A stretch of DNA of 64,000 bases from Acidiluteibacter ferrifornacis. Lineage in GTDB: Bacteria; Bacteroidota; Bacteroidia; Flavobacteriales_E; Vicingaceae. Shown here piece after piece: positions 7,608 through 16,710 of this stretch. The stretch lies in contig NZ_WWNE01000004.1 in NCBI RefSeq assembly GCF_009909615.1, positions 124,001 through 188,000 of the forward strand, read 5' to 3'. The notes beneath the pieces were generated by a model. It was not told where the DNA came from, searched no databases, and saw only the letters and a program-made list of their open reading frames with translations. Within the stretch, counting starts at the first letter, position 1; the number at the start of each line of letters is the position of its first letter. Position numbers and translations under genes: made by a program.

Positions 7608-8894
7608 ATGAAAAAGGCAATTATATTTCTCGTAGCCACAATTTTTGGATTGAACATGGCTATTGCTCAAGATTATGGTGCTACACCTGATAAGTGTAAA
7701 GAGAATATTTCATTGTATAGAAGTTACTATACGCAAAAATCCTATGCAGACGCTGTAAAATATTGGAAAGTTGTTTATAAGATTTGCCCAGGAGCTAGTG
7801 AAAGAAGTTACGTTGATGGTTCTAATTTGATTGAATTCTTAATCAAGAATGAAAAGGATGCAACCCAGAAAGAATTGTTAATTGATTCATTATTTCTTTT
7901 ATACGATAATAGAATAGCTAATTTTGGGAAGGAAGGATATGTGTTAGGTAGAAAAGCAACAGATATGTTGAAGTATCGACCAGATGATGTGGCGGCAATT
8001 TATGCAACTGCTCAAAAATCGTTAGAACTTCAGGGCGATAGAACTGAAGCTGGTACATTGGTGACTTACATGCAAGCTGCTGTTTTATTGGAAAAAAAGG
8101 GAGAGAAGACGCCTGCTGACATAGTAACAGCGTTTACAGCTGTAAATAATATTATTTCTAAGAATGCTAGTAATCCCAAAACGGGTAAATATTACGCTCA
8201 AGCTGAAGAGAGTATTGCTAGCATAGCTGCTCCATACCTTAGCTGTGAGGTCTTAGTAGATATGGCTAAAAAGAACTTTGAAGCAAATAAAGAAAATACT
8301 ACTTGGTTGGAAAGTACTGCTAACCTTTTGGATAGAAAGGGTTGTACTGATAGTGAGATCTTTTTTACAATCGCAAAAAAGATGCATGCAACAAATCCTA
8401 ATGCTGTTTCTGCAGAGAAAATGGGTATTATGTCTTTGAAAGGAAAACAATACAATGATGCGTTGAAGTTTTTCAATCAAGCATTGGAGTTGTCTGCAGA
8501 TCAGAATAAAAATGCAGATTACTATATTGAATTGGCTCAAACCTATTCTAGTATGGGACAATACGCACAAGCAAGATCAATGGCTTTAAAAGCTGCAAAC
8601 GCAAGAAGTGGATTTGGTTTACCTTATATTATTATTGGAGATATGTATGCTTCTAGTACTTCTTGCGGAGAAGGAGATGCTTGTAAACAAAAGGCGGTTT
8701 ATTGGTTAGCAATAGAGACTTATGCCAAAGCAAAATCTGTAGATCCAAGTTTAGCTCAAACAGCAAATAGTAAAATTGCGACCTACAGTAAATACACGCC
8801 AAATAAAGAAGAATGCTTTTTTATAGGTGTTAAAGAAGGAGACTCAATTGAAATTGGATGTTGGATTAACGCTACTACAACGGCTAAATTCTAA
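7608..8894 (+). CDS. Periplasmic TPR-repeat protein
   Basis: 428 residues from ATG 7608, where a signal peptide begins (MKKAIIFLVATIFGLNMAIA, then QDYG). The body is helical with several TPR-like pairs, for example AVKYWKVVYKICPGA, GIMSLKGKQYNDALKFFNQALELSADQNKNADYYIELAQTYSSMGQYAQARSMALKAA in segments near residues 270-340, and a Cys-containing tail. Such proteins act as scaffolds in envelope complexes. It lies between an outer-membrane protein gene and lptC with no gap, so an envelope assembly role fits. No specific function is recognised. Confidence 0.75.
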   Translation: MKKAIIFLVATIFGLNMAIAQDYGATPDKCKENISLYRSYYTQKSYADAVKYWKVVYKICPGASERSYVDGSNLIEFLIKNEKDATQKELLIDSLFLLYDNRIANFGKEGYVLGRKATDMLKYRPDDVAAIYATAQKSLELQGDRTEAGTLVTYMQAAVLLEKKGEKTPADIVTAFTAVNNIISKNASNPKTGKYYAQAEESIASIAAPYLSCEVLVDMAKKNFEANKENTTWLESTANLLDRKGCTDSEIFFTIAKKMHATNPNAVSAEKMGIMSLKGKQYNDALKFFNQALELSADQNKNADYYIELAQTYSSMGQYAQARSMALKAANARSGFGLPYIIIGDMYASSTSCGEGDACKQKAVYWLAIETYAKAKSVDPSLAQTANSKIATYSKYTPNKEECFFIGVKEGDSIEIGCWINATTTAKF

Positions 8895-9461
8895 GTGAAA
8901 AATAACCTAAAAGTTTTGCATATTATTATCCCGATGGTATTCGCCATCGGGATGTTTGCTGGTTGTAAAAACAACATCGATGATGTAGCTGCATATACAG
9001 AGATGGATGGTCTTCCGATAGAGATCAGGAAGGATGTTAAAATGTATTATAGCCAAAACGGAGAGGTTGCGGCTCTACTTACAGCTCCTTTGATGGAGCG
9101 ATATGCAAATGAAGAGGAGTATACAGTTATGAATGAAGGTTTGTATGTAGAGACATATGATTCTTTAATGAATGTGACATCGAGTATAAAAGCTGATTAT
9201 GGTAAGAATCTTCCTAAAGTAGGATTAATGGAAGCCAAAGGGAATGTTAAAGTAATCAACGAAAAAGGAGAGATTTTAAATACAGAAGAGCTGTTTTGGG
9301 ATAGTAAAGAAGGTTCCATCTACACTGAGAAATATGTTAAGATAACTACTCAAGATGAGATAATTGAAGGAGATGGCTTGTTATCAAATGAGGATTTTTC
9401 AGAATATAGAATTAAAAAAATTAGAGGAATAATTAGTTTAGACGATGCTGAAGATAATTAA
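8895..9461 (+). CDS. lptC: LPS-export protein LptC (lipoprotein form)
   Basis: Part of the Lpt bridge that carries lipopolysaccharide from the inner to the outer membrane. 188 residues starting at GTG 8895, directly after the TAA of the TPR gene; no ATG near enough keeps the signal. The N-terminus is hydrophobic and ends in a lipobox (GMFAGC), as in Bacteroidota LptC, whereas the enterobacterial protein keeps a membrane helix. The rest is a beta-jellyroll type sequence (EVAALLTAPLMERY, YGKNLPKVGLMEAKGNVKVIN, ELFWDSKEGSIYTE) typical of LptC/OstA-like domains. It overlaps the following small membrane-protein gene by 17 bases. Confidence 0.85.
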   Translation: MKNNLKVLHIIIPMVFAIGMFAGCKNNIDDVAAYTEMDGLPIEIRKDVKMYYSQNGEVAALLTAPLMERYANEEEYTVMNEGLYVETYDSLMNVTSSIKADYGKNLPKVGLMEAKGNVKVINEKGEILNTEELFWDSKEGSIYTEKYVKITTQDEIIEGDGLLSNEDFSEYRIKKIRGIISLDDAEDN

Positions 9462-9660
9462 CTTTTTAGAGAAGATGTGGTTAATGTTAGCCGCGGTGAC
9501 TTTAGTTATAGCCATCTATAAAACTTTTACGAGTACCATGGAAGATGCCGCATACTTTTATGTATTCTGTGTAGTTTCAATCATCTTTTATTTTTTGAGA
9601 AAAAGACAACGAGTGTTCTTTAATTCTCAAGAAAACAACAAATCTAATTCCGAACAATAA
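9445..9660 (+). CDS. Small two-helix membrane protein
   Basis: 71 residues with hydrophobic segments at about 13-29 and 36-50 and a basic-then-polar tail (RKRQRVFFNSQ). It overlaps the end of lptC by 17 bases and precedes the CorC/HlyC-type gene. It could also start at the Met at residue 11, outside the overlap. Unknown function; the position in the lptC run is the only hint. Confidence 0.6.
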   Translation: MLKIINFLEKMWLMLAAVTLVIAIYKTFTSTMEDAAYFYVFCVVSIIFYFLRKRQRVFFNSQENNKSNSEQ

Positions 9661-9664
9661 TTGC

Positions 9665-9672
9665 TATATTTG
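9665..9672 (+). promoter_or_regulatory. Candidate -7 promoter element (TATATTTG)
   Basis: Exact TAnnTTTG match 19 bases before the ATG at 9692; would give the CorC/HlyC-type gene its own transcript. Confidence 0.4.
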
Positions 9673-9691
9673 AATAGCTTCAACAACCAAC

Positions 9692-10963
9692 ATGGATAGT
9701 TACGTCTGGGGAATTATATTTCTTACTTTATTGTTGTCGGCATTCTTTTCAGGAATGGAGATAGCGTTTGTAACCGCAAATAAATTTAAAATAGAGTTAG
9801 ACACCAAGCAAGGGGATGTCTTATCTGCCATTTTATCAAAATTTTTAAAACACCCATCACGTTTTATCGGTGCAATGTTAGTAGGCAATAATATTGCATT
9901 AGTGGTTTATGGTATTTTTATGGCTCAAATATTAGAGCCGGTTATTGCAATTTATGTTAAGAGTGAAAGCGTTATTTTGTTGGTTCAGACCATTATATCT
10001 ACGCTTATTATTTTAATTACCGCAGAGTTTTTACCAAAAGCTGTATTTAGAATTAATCCAAACTCCATACTTCGTTTCTTCGCAATTCCTATAGGTCTGC
10101 TGTATTATATTCTTTTAATACCAATGTTTCTAATTATTGGTTTGTCTGAATTTATATTAAAGTATGTCTTTAGGATGGAAAATGTTACTGAAGATTTGAA
10201 TTTTGGAAGAATTGATTTGGAGCACTATCTAAGAGACGCAACGGAAAGAAATGATTTGGAACAAGACGAGATGGATCATGAAATTCAAATCTTCCAAAAT
10301 GCATTGGATTTTTCCAAGGTTAAGGCTCGAGAATGCATGATACCGAGGACTGAAATTACAGCCCTTGAGGTAAATGAATCGATGGAGGTATTAAGAGAAA
10401 CTTTTATAGAGTCAGGTTATTCTAAGATTTTGATCTATAGAGACAATATTGATAATATCATTGGGTATGTGCATTCTTTTGAATTGTTTAAACGACCTGA
10501 CTCAATAAAGTCAATCTTATTACCAGTTTTGATTATTCCACAATCGATGTCTGCTAATGAGATTCTGGAGTTATTTATTAAACAACGGAAGAGTGTGGCA
10601 GTGGTGGTGGATGAATTTGGAGGGACTTCTGGAATACTAACCATTGAAGATGTAATTGAAGAAATTTTTGGAGAGATCGAAGATGAGCATGATAAAGAAG
10701 AGCTGATTGAAGAGGTTATCTCAGAAACAGAGTATTTATTCTCTGCTCGCTTAGAAATCGATTATTTGAATGATGCCTATAAACTAAATTTACCTGAAGC
10801 GGATAATTACGAAACTTTGGCTGGTTTAATCATCTCTCATTACGAAAGTATACCTAAAGCAGATACCAAATGTAGAATTGATAATTATGAGTTAACTGTT
10901 CTGAAAGTCAGTGATAATCGGATTGAGTTAATTCGATTAGAAACTGCGAAAAGTGAGGATTAA
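9692..10963 (+). CDS. CNNM/CorC (HlyC) family transporter-like protein with CBS domains
   Basis: 423 residues. The N-terminal DUF21/CNNM membrane domain (about 1-155) has four hydrophobic stretches and the family pattern SAFFSGMEIAFVTANKFKIE. Two CBS domains follow (about 205-330; ARECMIPRTEI at the start, VVDEFGGTSGILTIEDVIEEIFGEIEDEHD at the end, in two blocks), then a C-terminal CorC/HlyC domain (about 340-420). The family is linked to Mg2+/Co2+ efflux or homeostasis; the name hemolysin is historic. Complete and of normal length. It is often found next to lptC and a PpiD-like gene in this phylum, as here. Confidence 0.9.
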   Translation: MDSYVWGIIFLTLLLSAFFSGMEIAFVTANKFKIELDTKQGDVLSAILSKFLKHPSRFIGAMLVGNNIALVVYGIFMAQILEPVIAIYVKSESVILLVQTIISTLIILITAEFLPKAVFRINPNSILRFFAIPIGLLYYILLIPMFLIIGLSEFILKYVFRMENVTEDLNFGRIDLEHYLRDATERNDLEQDEMDHEIQIFQNALDFSKVKARECMIPRTEITALEVNESMEVLRETFIESGYSKILIYRDNIDNIIGYVHSFELFKRPDSIKSILLPVLIIPQSMSANEILELFIKQRKSVAVVVDEFGGTSGILTIEDVIEEIFGEIEDEHDKEELIEEVISETEYLFSARLEIDYLNDAYKLNLPEADNYETLAGLIISHYESIPKADTKCRIDNYELTVLKVSDNRIELIRLETAKSED

Positions 10964-11027
10964 TTTCTTTTTATAAATTCCATAATCAATCGTATATTCG
11001 CATCCCATAATTTTTTAACGTTAAGAA

Positions 11028-13103
11028 ATGGCAGTAATTGGAAAAATTAGAGAGCAATCAACTCTCGTTTTAATACTTATCGGAGGAGCAATCGTTGCTT
11101 TCGTATTGAGTGATTTGTTTGGTTCAGGAGCATCAGTTTTTGATCAAACAAGAAATGTTGCAGTAGTAGACGGAGTTAATGTTTCGGCTCAAGAGTTCCA
11201 AAATCAGGTACAGATAGCTACAGAGAACTATCAAAAAAATCAACCTGAAGAACAAATTGACGAAAATACAAGAGATGCAATTAGACAGCAGGTTTATGAC
11301 CAAATGGTCAATCAAATTGTATTGACAAAAGAGTTTGATCAGTTAGGACTTGAAGTAACTACCAAAGAGTTGTTTGATATGGTGCAAGGAAATAATCCGC
11401 ACCCTCAAGTTCGTCAATCCTTTACCAATCCTGAAACGGGACAATTTAATCCAACAGATGTTGTTCGATTTATTCAGACGTTAGATCAAAACCCTGAAGT
11501 AAAAGGGCAATGGATTCAGTTTGAACAAGCGTTGAAAAAGGATCGAGAATTGGAGAAATACAATACTTTAGTTACAAAGGGATTGTATGTTACTGCTGAT
11601 GCTGCAAAATCAAAGCATATCGCAGCTAATAAAAATTACAGTATTAAATATGTACTAAAGCGTTATAATGAATTGAGTGATACATCTATTGTGCTTACTG
11701 AAAACGAGTTGAAGGATTATTACAATGATCACAAGGATGAATATAAGCAAGAGGCATCTAAAAAAATCGAGTACATTACTTTTAATATACAGCCATCTGA
11801 GCAAGATGAAGAGTTGGTAAGAAAGTGGGCGAATGACATGTATCATGAATTTAAGAATACTAAAAATGACTCATTATTTTTAATGAATAATTCTGATAAT
11901 GGGTATGACCCAAGATATTATTCAATGAAAACAGTGCCTGTAGATATTGATACTAATTTATTTACTCAAGAGCCTGGTTATGTAACCCCTCCTTTTGAAA
12001 GGGATGATGCTACAAGGATTCAAAAATTGTTGGATATTAAAGTAGGTGCAGACTCTGTGAAAGCAAGACATATCTTAGTTGGTTTACAAGATAGAACTAT
12101 CGAAGAAGCTAGAGTGATCGCTGATAGTTTATTAACTGTTCTTAATGCAGGTACTCCTTTTGATACTTTAGCTATTAACAGTTCTGATGATGTTGGTTCT
12201 GGTGCAAAGGGTGGCGATTTAGGATGGTTTACAGAAGGAATGATGGTAAAGCCATTTGATGAAGCAGCCTTCAATTCTCCAGTTGGAAAGGTTCAGAAAG
12301 TTGAAACCCAATTCGGTGTTCATTTAATTGAAGTGACGGATAAAACGGCAGAGGTTAAAAAGATAAAAGTGGGTGTACTTAGTCGTTCTGCTGAGCCTGG
12401 AAAAGAAACTTATGCAAATGTATTCCAAAAGGCTAACGCTTTTTCTATTAACACTTCATCTGAGCAATGGAATGATGTTATTAATGCAGACAATATGTTG
12501 AGAAGAGCGGGTATTATAGGTCTTAATGACAGAGAGGTTAGAGGTATTGAAGGATCTAGGAATGTTGTAAATTGGGCAAATGAAGCAGAAGAAGGGGCTA
12601 TTTCCGAGCCATTTGATGTAAAAGATGCTTATGTGGTAGCCAAACTAGTTGAAGTCAATGAGAAGGGAGTAGCTCCTTTTGAAAAGGTGAGAGCTAGAGT
12701 GGAGTACGAAGCAAAAAGAGACAAGAAAGCAGAGAAATTCATAGCAGAAATGAAAGGTTCCCAAAACTTAACAGAGGCGGCTGGTAAAGTAGGAGTTCAG
12801 GTACAAGAAGCTACCAATGTTACTTTTGAAAGTGGAAATATAGCCGGCGCAGGAAATGAGCCAGTTGTTGTCGCCAAAATCACTACGTTGCAGCAAGGTC
12901 AGATGACCGCTACTCCAATTAAAGGTAAGAATGGGGTGTTTATGGTGCAGGTTACTGCAGTTAATGAGCCTGGTGAAGCTGATGTTAGATCGATGAGGAG
13001 TTCAGTTGAAAGAGGGTATGCTACTAGAGTCTCAAATAGACAAGGTATTGAAGCTCTAAAAGCTAAAGCAACAATAAAAGACAATAGATCGAAGTTTTTC
13101 TAA
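11028..13103 (+). CDS. PpiD/SurA-like membrane-anchored peptidyl-prolyl isomerase
   Basis: 691 residues. An N-terminal membrane anchor (TLVLILIGGAIVAFVLSDLF, about 11-30) holds a large periplasmic part. A SurA-N type chaperone domain spans about 40-240 (VDGVNVSAQEFQNQV, IRQQVYDQMVNQIVLTKEF). A parvulin PPIC domain lies at about 340-445 (VKARHILVGL, GGDLGWFTEGMMVKPFDEAAF, FGVHLIEVTD), and a second less conserved helical/beta region reaches the end. It helps outer-membrane and secreted proteins fold at the inner membrane. The gene is preceded by a near-match -7 element (TATATTCG, 10993-11000) and followed by a strong terminator, so it ends the envelope gene run. Confidence 0.9.
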   Translation: MAVIGKIREQSTLVLILIGGAIVAFVLSDLFGSGASVFDQTRNVAVVDGVNVSAQEFQNQVQIATENYQKNQPEEQIDENTRDAIRQQVYDQMVNQIVLTKEFDQLGLEVTTKELFDMVQGNNPHPQVRQSFTNPETGQFNPTDVVRFIQTLDQNPEVKGQWIQFEQALKKDRELEKYNTLVTKGLYVTADAAKSKHIAANKNYSIKYVLKRYNELSDTSIVLTENELKDYYNDHKDEYKQEASKKIEYITFNIQPSEQDEELVRKWANDMYHEFKNTKNDSLFLMNNSDNGYDPRYYSMKTVPVDIDTNLFTQEPGYVTPPFERDDATRIQKLLDIKVGADSVKARHILVGLQDRTIEEARVIADSLLTVLNAGTPFDTLAINSSDDVGSGAKGGDLGWFTEGMMVKPFDEAAFNSPVGKVQKVETQFGVHLIEVTDKTAEVKKIKVGVLSRSAEPGKETYANVFQKANAFSINTSSEQWNDVINADNMLRRAGIIGLNDREVRGIEGSRNVVNWANEAEEGAISEPFDVKDAYVVAKLVEVNEKGVAPFEKVRARVEYEAKRDKKAEKFIAEMKGSQNLTEAAGKVGVQVQEATNVTFESGNIAGAGNEPVVVAKITTLQQGQMTATPIKGKNGVFMVQVTAVNEPGEADVRSMRSSVERGYATRVSNRQGIEALKAKATIKDNRSKFF

Positions 13104-13121
13104 TAAAGGAAATATGAAATA

Positions 13122-13160
13122 CTAAAGGGCTGGTTCATTTATTGGACCGGCCCTTTTTTT
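13122..13160 (+). terminator. Rho-independent terminator
   Basis: Stem AAAGGGCTGGTTC / GGACCGGCCCTTT (two G-T pairs) followed by seven T, 19 bases after the PpiD-like stop codon. Confidence 0.88.
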
Positions 13161-13344
13161 GTGACGTAACATAAAAGTTACAAATACTTGAAAAAAACAA
13201 ATGGTTAATTTTAATATAACAATTAATACTCATTAGCTTTAATGTAGATTCTAAATCATAATGCTAAAAGCAAGTCTCTTATGTTTGTTCTTATTGATCA
13301 TGATAGTTAAAACTTTCTTAAAATAACTATAAAATCAAATGTGG

Positions 13345-13373
13345 TTGAAAGAAGTATTGTGTTTATAGTTTTG
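13345..13373 (+). promoter_or_regulatory. Candidate promoter: TTG (-33) and TAGTTTTG (-7)
   Basis: TTG at 13345-13347 and TAGTTTTG at 13366-13373, 18 bases apart, close to the Bacteroidota spacing. It lies 33 bases before the ATG of the PhoX-like lipoprotein. Confidence 0.5.
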
Positions 13374-13406
13374 ATGTTCAATCAATAATTGTAAAACCAA
13401 ACTAAA

Positions 13407-14870
13407 ATGAAATTAATTAAAGGAATTGCTCTTTCTGCTTTAGTCCTAACTTTTTACGGCTGCAAAGATGACGACAAAGAAGAACCAGTAGTAGCTGGGA
13501 ATCCAATCGAGTTAAAAAGTCATTCTGTTACACCATCTTTAATGAAGCTGTCACCAGAATTTTCTGCTGTTAAAGTATATCCGCTATTGTCTTCTGAGGA
13601 TAAGTTATTAAATACTCCCAACTTTATTTATGGCTCTATGGCCGATGGAGCAGGGTTAATTAGAAATGCTGATGGGACATTCACTTTAATCAATAATATA
13701 GAAGCCGATTATTCCATTGCCAGAATATCACTTGACAAAACATTCAAGCCGATAGCAGGAGAATATATATTAAATGCAGTGGCTACATCAAATACTGCAC
13801 AGTGCTCAGGTTCGCTTATTACGCCAAATGAGCATGGGTTCGGACCACTTTATCTTTCTGGTGGAGAATGGGGTGGGTCTTCCAATGGTGTATTTGTGTT
13901 AGATCCTTTTAAAAGTTCCGGTAATGCTTCCTCCCCAGAAATGTTAAACGCTATGGGCGAGTGGTCTACAGAAAATGCAGTTGTTATTGGTAAAGATGCT
14001 TATCCTGATAAAACTGTTGTTTTTATTGGTGACGATCATGCAGACAATACGGTTCCTTCAGGTCAGCTGGGAATGTATGTTGGAAATAGAGGAGACCTGA
14101 ACGGTGGAAAACTTTATGGACTAAAAGTGACTTCTTCTAATATTAACTATGAAATGGATATGGTGGAAGGAACTTCATATGACATGGAGTTTGTAGAGCT
14201 CTTAGAGAAAGACCTTAATCTATTAGATGCTGAAGCCAAACAAAAGGGAGTAATGGGCTTTTCAAGGTTAGAAGATATTGATTGGAGAAGGGGTAATGCT
14301 GAAGCTCAAAGAGAGATATACTTTGCAGTGACTGGCAGAAAAAGTAATGATTTAATCGGGAAAGGAACCATTTATGGAAGAGTGTATAAGCTTGAACTAA
14401 ATGATAGTGATCCAACAAAAGGTGGTAAAATTACTTGTGTACTTGATGGCGATAAGGTTAATGGTAAGGCAAAAATGTTTCACTCTCCTGATAATATTGT
14501 TGTAACTGAGAATTATGCCTATATCCAAGAAGATCCAAATGGATATCCAGATAATGCAGATAAGACACATTTTGCTAGATTGTATCAGTATAATTTAAAT
14601 ACAGGTGAAATTAAAACGGTGATGGAATGTGACCAGGTGAAAGCAGAAACGTTGGGTTATGGTGTTGCGACCTCAACTTGGGAAATTACAGGAATGATAG
14701 ATATTTCTGAAACTGTTGGTATTGATCAAACATTTTTAATGATAACCCAGAATCACGGTTGGGAGAAAAAAGATGGCACTGCATATACAGACCCATTGGC
14801 TAATTCTGATGTTGCTAATAGTGCAAAGGAAGGAAGTGTACTTTATATAGTAAAAGGATTAGCTAGATAA
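13407..14870 (+). CDS. PhoX-like (DUF839-type) lipoprotein
   Basis: 487 residues with a lipoprotein signal (lipobox LTFYGC, Cys at about 19), so it is anchored in a membrane facing the periplasm or outside. The body resembles PhoX/DUF839 beta-propeller proteins: DGAGLIRNADGTFTLINNIE near the start, FSRLEDIDW, GTIYGRVYKLEL, and SPDNIVVTENYAYIQEDPNG, which recalls the PhoX metal/active-site end. PhoX enzymes are Ca/Fe phosphatases, but I cannot verify all metal ligands, so phosphatase activity is only a guess. It has its own promoter and is followed after 11 bases by a di-heme peroxidase gene, probably co-transcribed. Confidence 0.6.
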   Translation: MKLIKGIALSALVLTFYGCKDDDKEEPVVAGNPIELKSHSVTPSLMKLSPEFSAVKVYPLLSSEDKLLNTPNFIYGSMADGAGLIRNADGTFTLINNIEADYSIARISLDKTFKPIAGEYILNAVATSNTAQCSGSLITPNEHGFGPLYLSGGEWGGSSNGVFVLDPFKSSGNASSPEMLNAMGEWSTENAVVIGKDAYPDKTVVFIGDDHADNTVPSGQLGMYVGNRGDLNGGKLYGLKVTSSNINYEMDMVEGTSYDMEFVELLEKDLNLLDAEAKQKGVMGFSRLEDIDWRRGNAEAQREIYFAVTGRKSNDLIGKGTIYGRVYKLELNDSDPTKGGKITCVLDGDKVNGKAKMFHSPDNIVVTENYAYIQEDPNGYPDNADKTHFARLYQYNLNTGEIKTVMECDQVKAETLGYGVATSTWEITGMIDISETVGIDQTFLMITQNHGWEKKDGTAYTDPLANSDVANSAKEGSVLYIVKGLAR

Positions 14871-14881
14871 ATAGAAAGATT

Positions 14882-16669
14882 ATGATTCATAGTGATTATA
14901 AAACTATTGCAAGAAGGGCTTATTTTTTAATAAGCCTTTCTTTGTTGTTAATAGCCTGCAATAAGAAAGAGGATACAAAAGCGGTAACTCCAAATGAAAG
15001 ATTAGAACAGTATCTAATCACCCAGTTGGATAGCGCGAATTATTTTTTGAAAACAGTGAATGACTCAGTTACTTTATCGAAGGCACAAATGAGTTTTATC
15101 AATGCCAGAATCGCAGTAAAAAAGGTAGAACCCATTTTGTCTTTTACCGACAATCAGCATTACAAGACACTTTTTCAACCTCATATTTTGAAGATAGTAG
15201 AAGAAGATGCAACAAATATTAAGAGGATTTCTCCAATGGGCTTTCAGGTTCTAGAAGAGGTTCTATTCTCAGATTCTATTGATTGGATAGAAGTTTCCAA
15301 ACAAACAAGATTTTTAAAGAATCGGCTTCGTTTGATTCAGGCGAATACTTCTCTTGATTATCTTAAAAAGTATCATTTTTTATGGCTACTTAGGGATGAG
15401 ATTATTAGAATTTCAACCACAGGCATATCTGGATTTGATTCTCCAGTATTAGGACAGTCTCTTGTAGAGTCTTCTATAATTTATCAAGAACTAAAAACCT
15501 ACTTATCGTGGTATGAGTCCGATTTTAATAAGAATGAGTTATATACCAAGTGGGTAGCCGAATTTGACACAAGTAGTAAAATTATGAAGGCTGATTTTGA
15601 TTTGTTTGATCGATATCGATTTATTCAAAAGCATACCAACCGGCAGTTTGAATTGTGGAATCAAACAGTGAAAGAATGGGACGTTGAGTTTCCGTTTGAG
15701 TTAGCGATTTCTAATTCTGCTCCATCTTTATTTGATTCTGCTACATTCAATCTTGGTTATTTCTCAGATAAGATATGGTCTGAGATTTCCAAGGAGAAGA
15801 TTTCTTTAGGTAAAAAGCTATTTAACGATAGTTCATTTTCAATTGATGGTAGTTTAAGTTGCAGTAGTTGTCATCAAAGTGAAATTGCATTTACAGATGG
15901 GTTGGCTATTTCTAAAAACCAAACTCGAAACAGCCCTACTATGAAGTATGCGGGTCTCCAAAAGGCATTTTTTTATGATGCGAGAACTGGTAGTTTAGAA
16001 GGTCAAATCGTTGATGTGATCCTTAATGAAACTGAATTTCATTCTTCTATAGATGATTTGGTCCAAACGGTAAAAGGTGATTCTATTTATATCTCTCATT
16101 TTCTCACTGTTTACGGTTCAGAGCCTACTGACTTATCGATTAGAAATGCAATTGCAGCATACATTAGAAGTCTATCTCCTTTTAACTCAAAATTTGATTT
16201 ATCTATTTCCGGAAAAAAAGAAATGCTATCAGCAAAAGAAATTAATGGATTTAATTTGTTCATGGGGAAAGCTCAATGTGCCACATGTCATTTTCCACCT
16301 TTGTTTAATGGAACTGTTCCACCCAATTTTTCTGAATCAGAAATAGAGTTACTTGGTGTGCCTGAGAAATATGCTACTTCAAATGCAATTATAGATGATG
16401 ATTTGGGGAGATATAATATTTTTAAAACGGAAGAAAGAAAGCACTTTTTTAAAACCCCTACGATCAGAAACATTGCTTTAACAGCGCCATATATGCATAA
16501 TGGAGCTTTTCAAACTTTGGTGCAAGTAATGGAGTTTTATGATTTGGGTGGTGGTGACGGAATAGGAATCAAATTGGAGCATCAAACCCTACCAGCTGAT
16601 GCTCTGAACCTGACCGAAGAGGAAGAAGAAAATATTATTGCTTTTATGAAAACATTAACAGATCAATAA
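14882..16669 (+). CDS. Di-heme cytochrome c peroxidase (MauG/CcpA family) with extra N-terminal domain
   Basis: 595 residues, about 250 longer than a plain bacterial CCP. The N-terminus is a lipoprotein signal (lipobox LLIAC, Cys at about 26). Residues about 35-290 form an all-helical extra domain with GFQVLEE at 120-126, which recalls the imelysin-type GxHxxE motif with Gln for His. The C-terminal part is a CCP: heme sites CSSCH (327-331) and CATCH (466-470), and the distal Met ligand candidate M538 in APYMHNG. Such enzymes reduce H2O2 or oxidise partner proteins in the periplasm. It forms a probable operon with the PhoX-like gene and ends at a strong terminator. Confidence 0.85.
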   Translation: MIHSDYKTIARRAYFLISLSLLLIACNKKEDTKAVTPNERLEQYLITQLDSANYFLKTVNDSVTLSKAQMSFINARIAVKKVEPILSFTDNQHYKTLFQPHILKIVEEDATNIKRISPMGFQVLEEVLFSDSIDWIEVSKQTRFLKNRLRLIQANTSLDYLKKYHFLWLLRDEIIRISTTGISGFDSPVLGQSLVESSIIYQELKTYLSWYESDFNKNELYTKWVAEFDTSSKIMKADFDLFDRYRFIQKHTNRQFELWNQTVKEWDVEFPFELAISNSAPSLFDSATFNLGYFSDKIWSEISKEKISLGKKLFNDSSFSIDGSLSCSSCHQSEIAFTDGLAISKNQTRNSPTMKYAGLQKAFFYDARTGSLEGQIVDVILNETEFHSSIDDLVQTVKGDSIYISHFLTVYGSEPTDLSIRNAIAAYIRSLSPFNSKFDLSISGKKEMLSAKEINGFNLFMGKAQCATCHFPPLFNGTVPPNFSESEIELLGVPEKYATSNAIIDDDLGRYNIFKTEERKHFFKTPTIRNIALTAPYMHNGAFQTLVQVMEFYDLGGGDGIGIKLEHQTLPADALNLTEEEEENIIAFMKTLTDQ

Positions 16670-16672
16670 CAT

Positions 16673-16706
16673 AAAAAAGGAGGAAGCTTCAAGCTTCCTC
16701 CTTTTT
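16673..16706. terminator. Bidirectional rho-independent terminator
   Basis: Near-perfect stem AAAGGAGGAAGCTT / AAGCTTCCTCCTTT with a 2-base loop, A and T runs on both sides, lying between the convergent peroxidase and kbl genes. Confidence 0.92.
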
Positions 16707-16710
16707 ATGT

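Larger units (their letters stand above)
13104..13406. other. Intergenic stretch with terminator and promoter
   Basis: 303 bases without a gene. It contains the terminator of the PpiD-like gene (13122-13160), an AT-rich middle in which I see nothing, and a TTG-N18-TAnnTTTG promoter candidate (13345-13373) for the PhoX-like gene. Confidence 0.6.
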
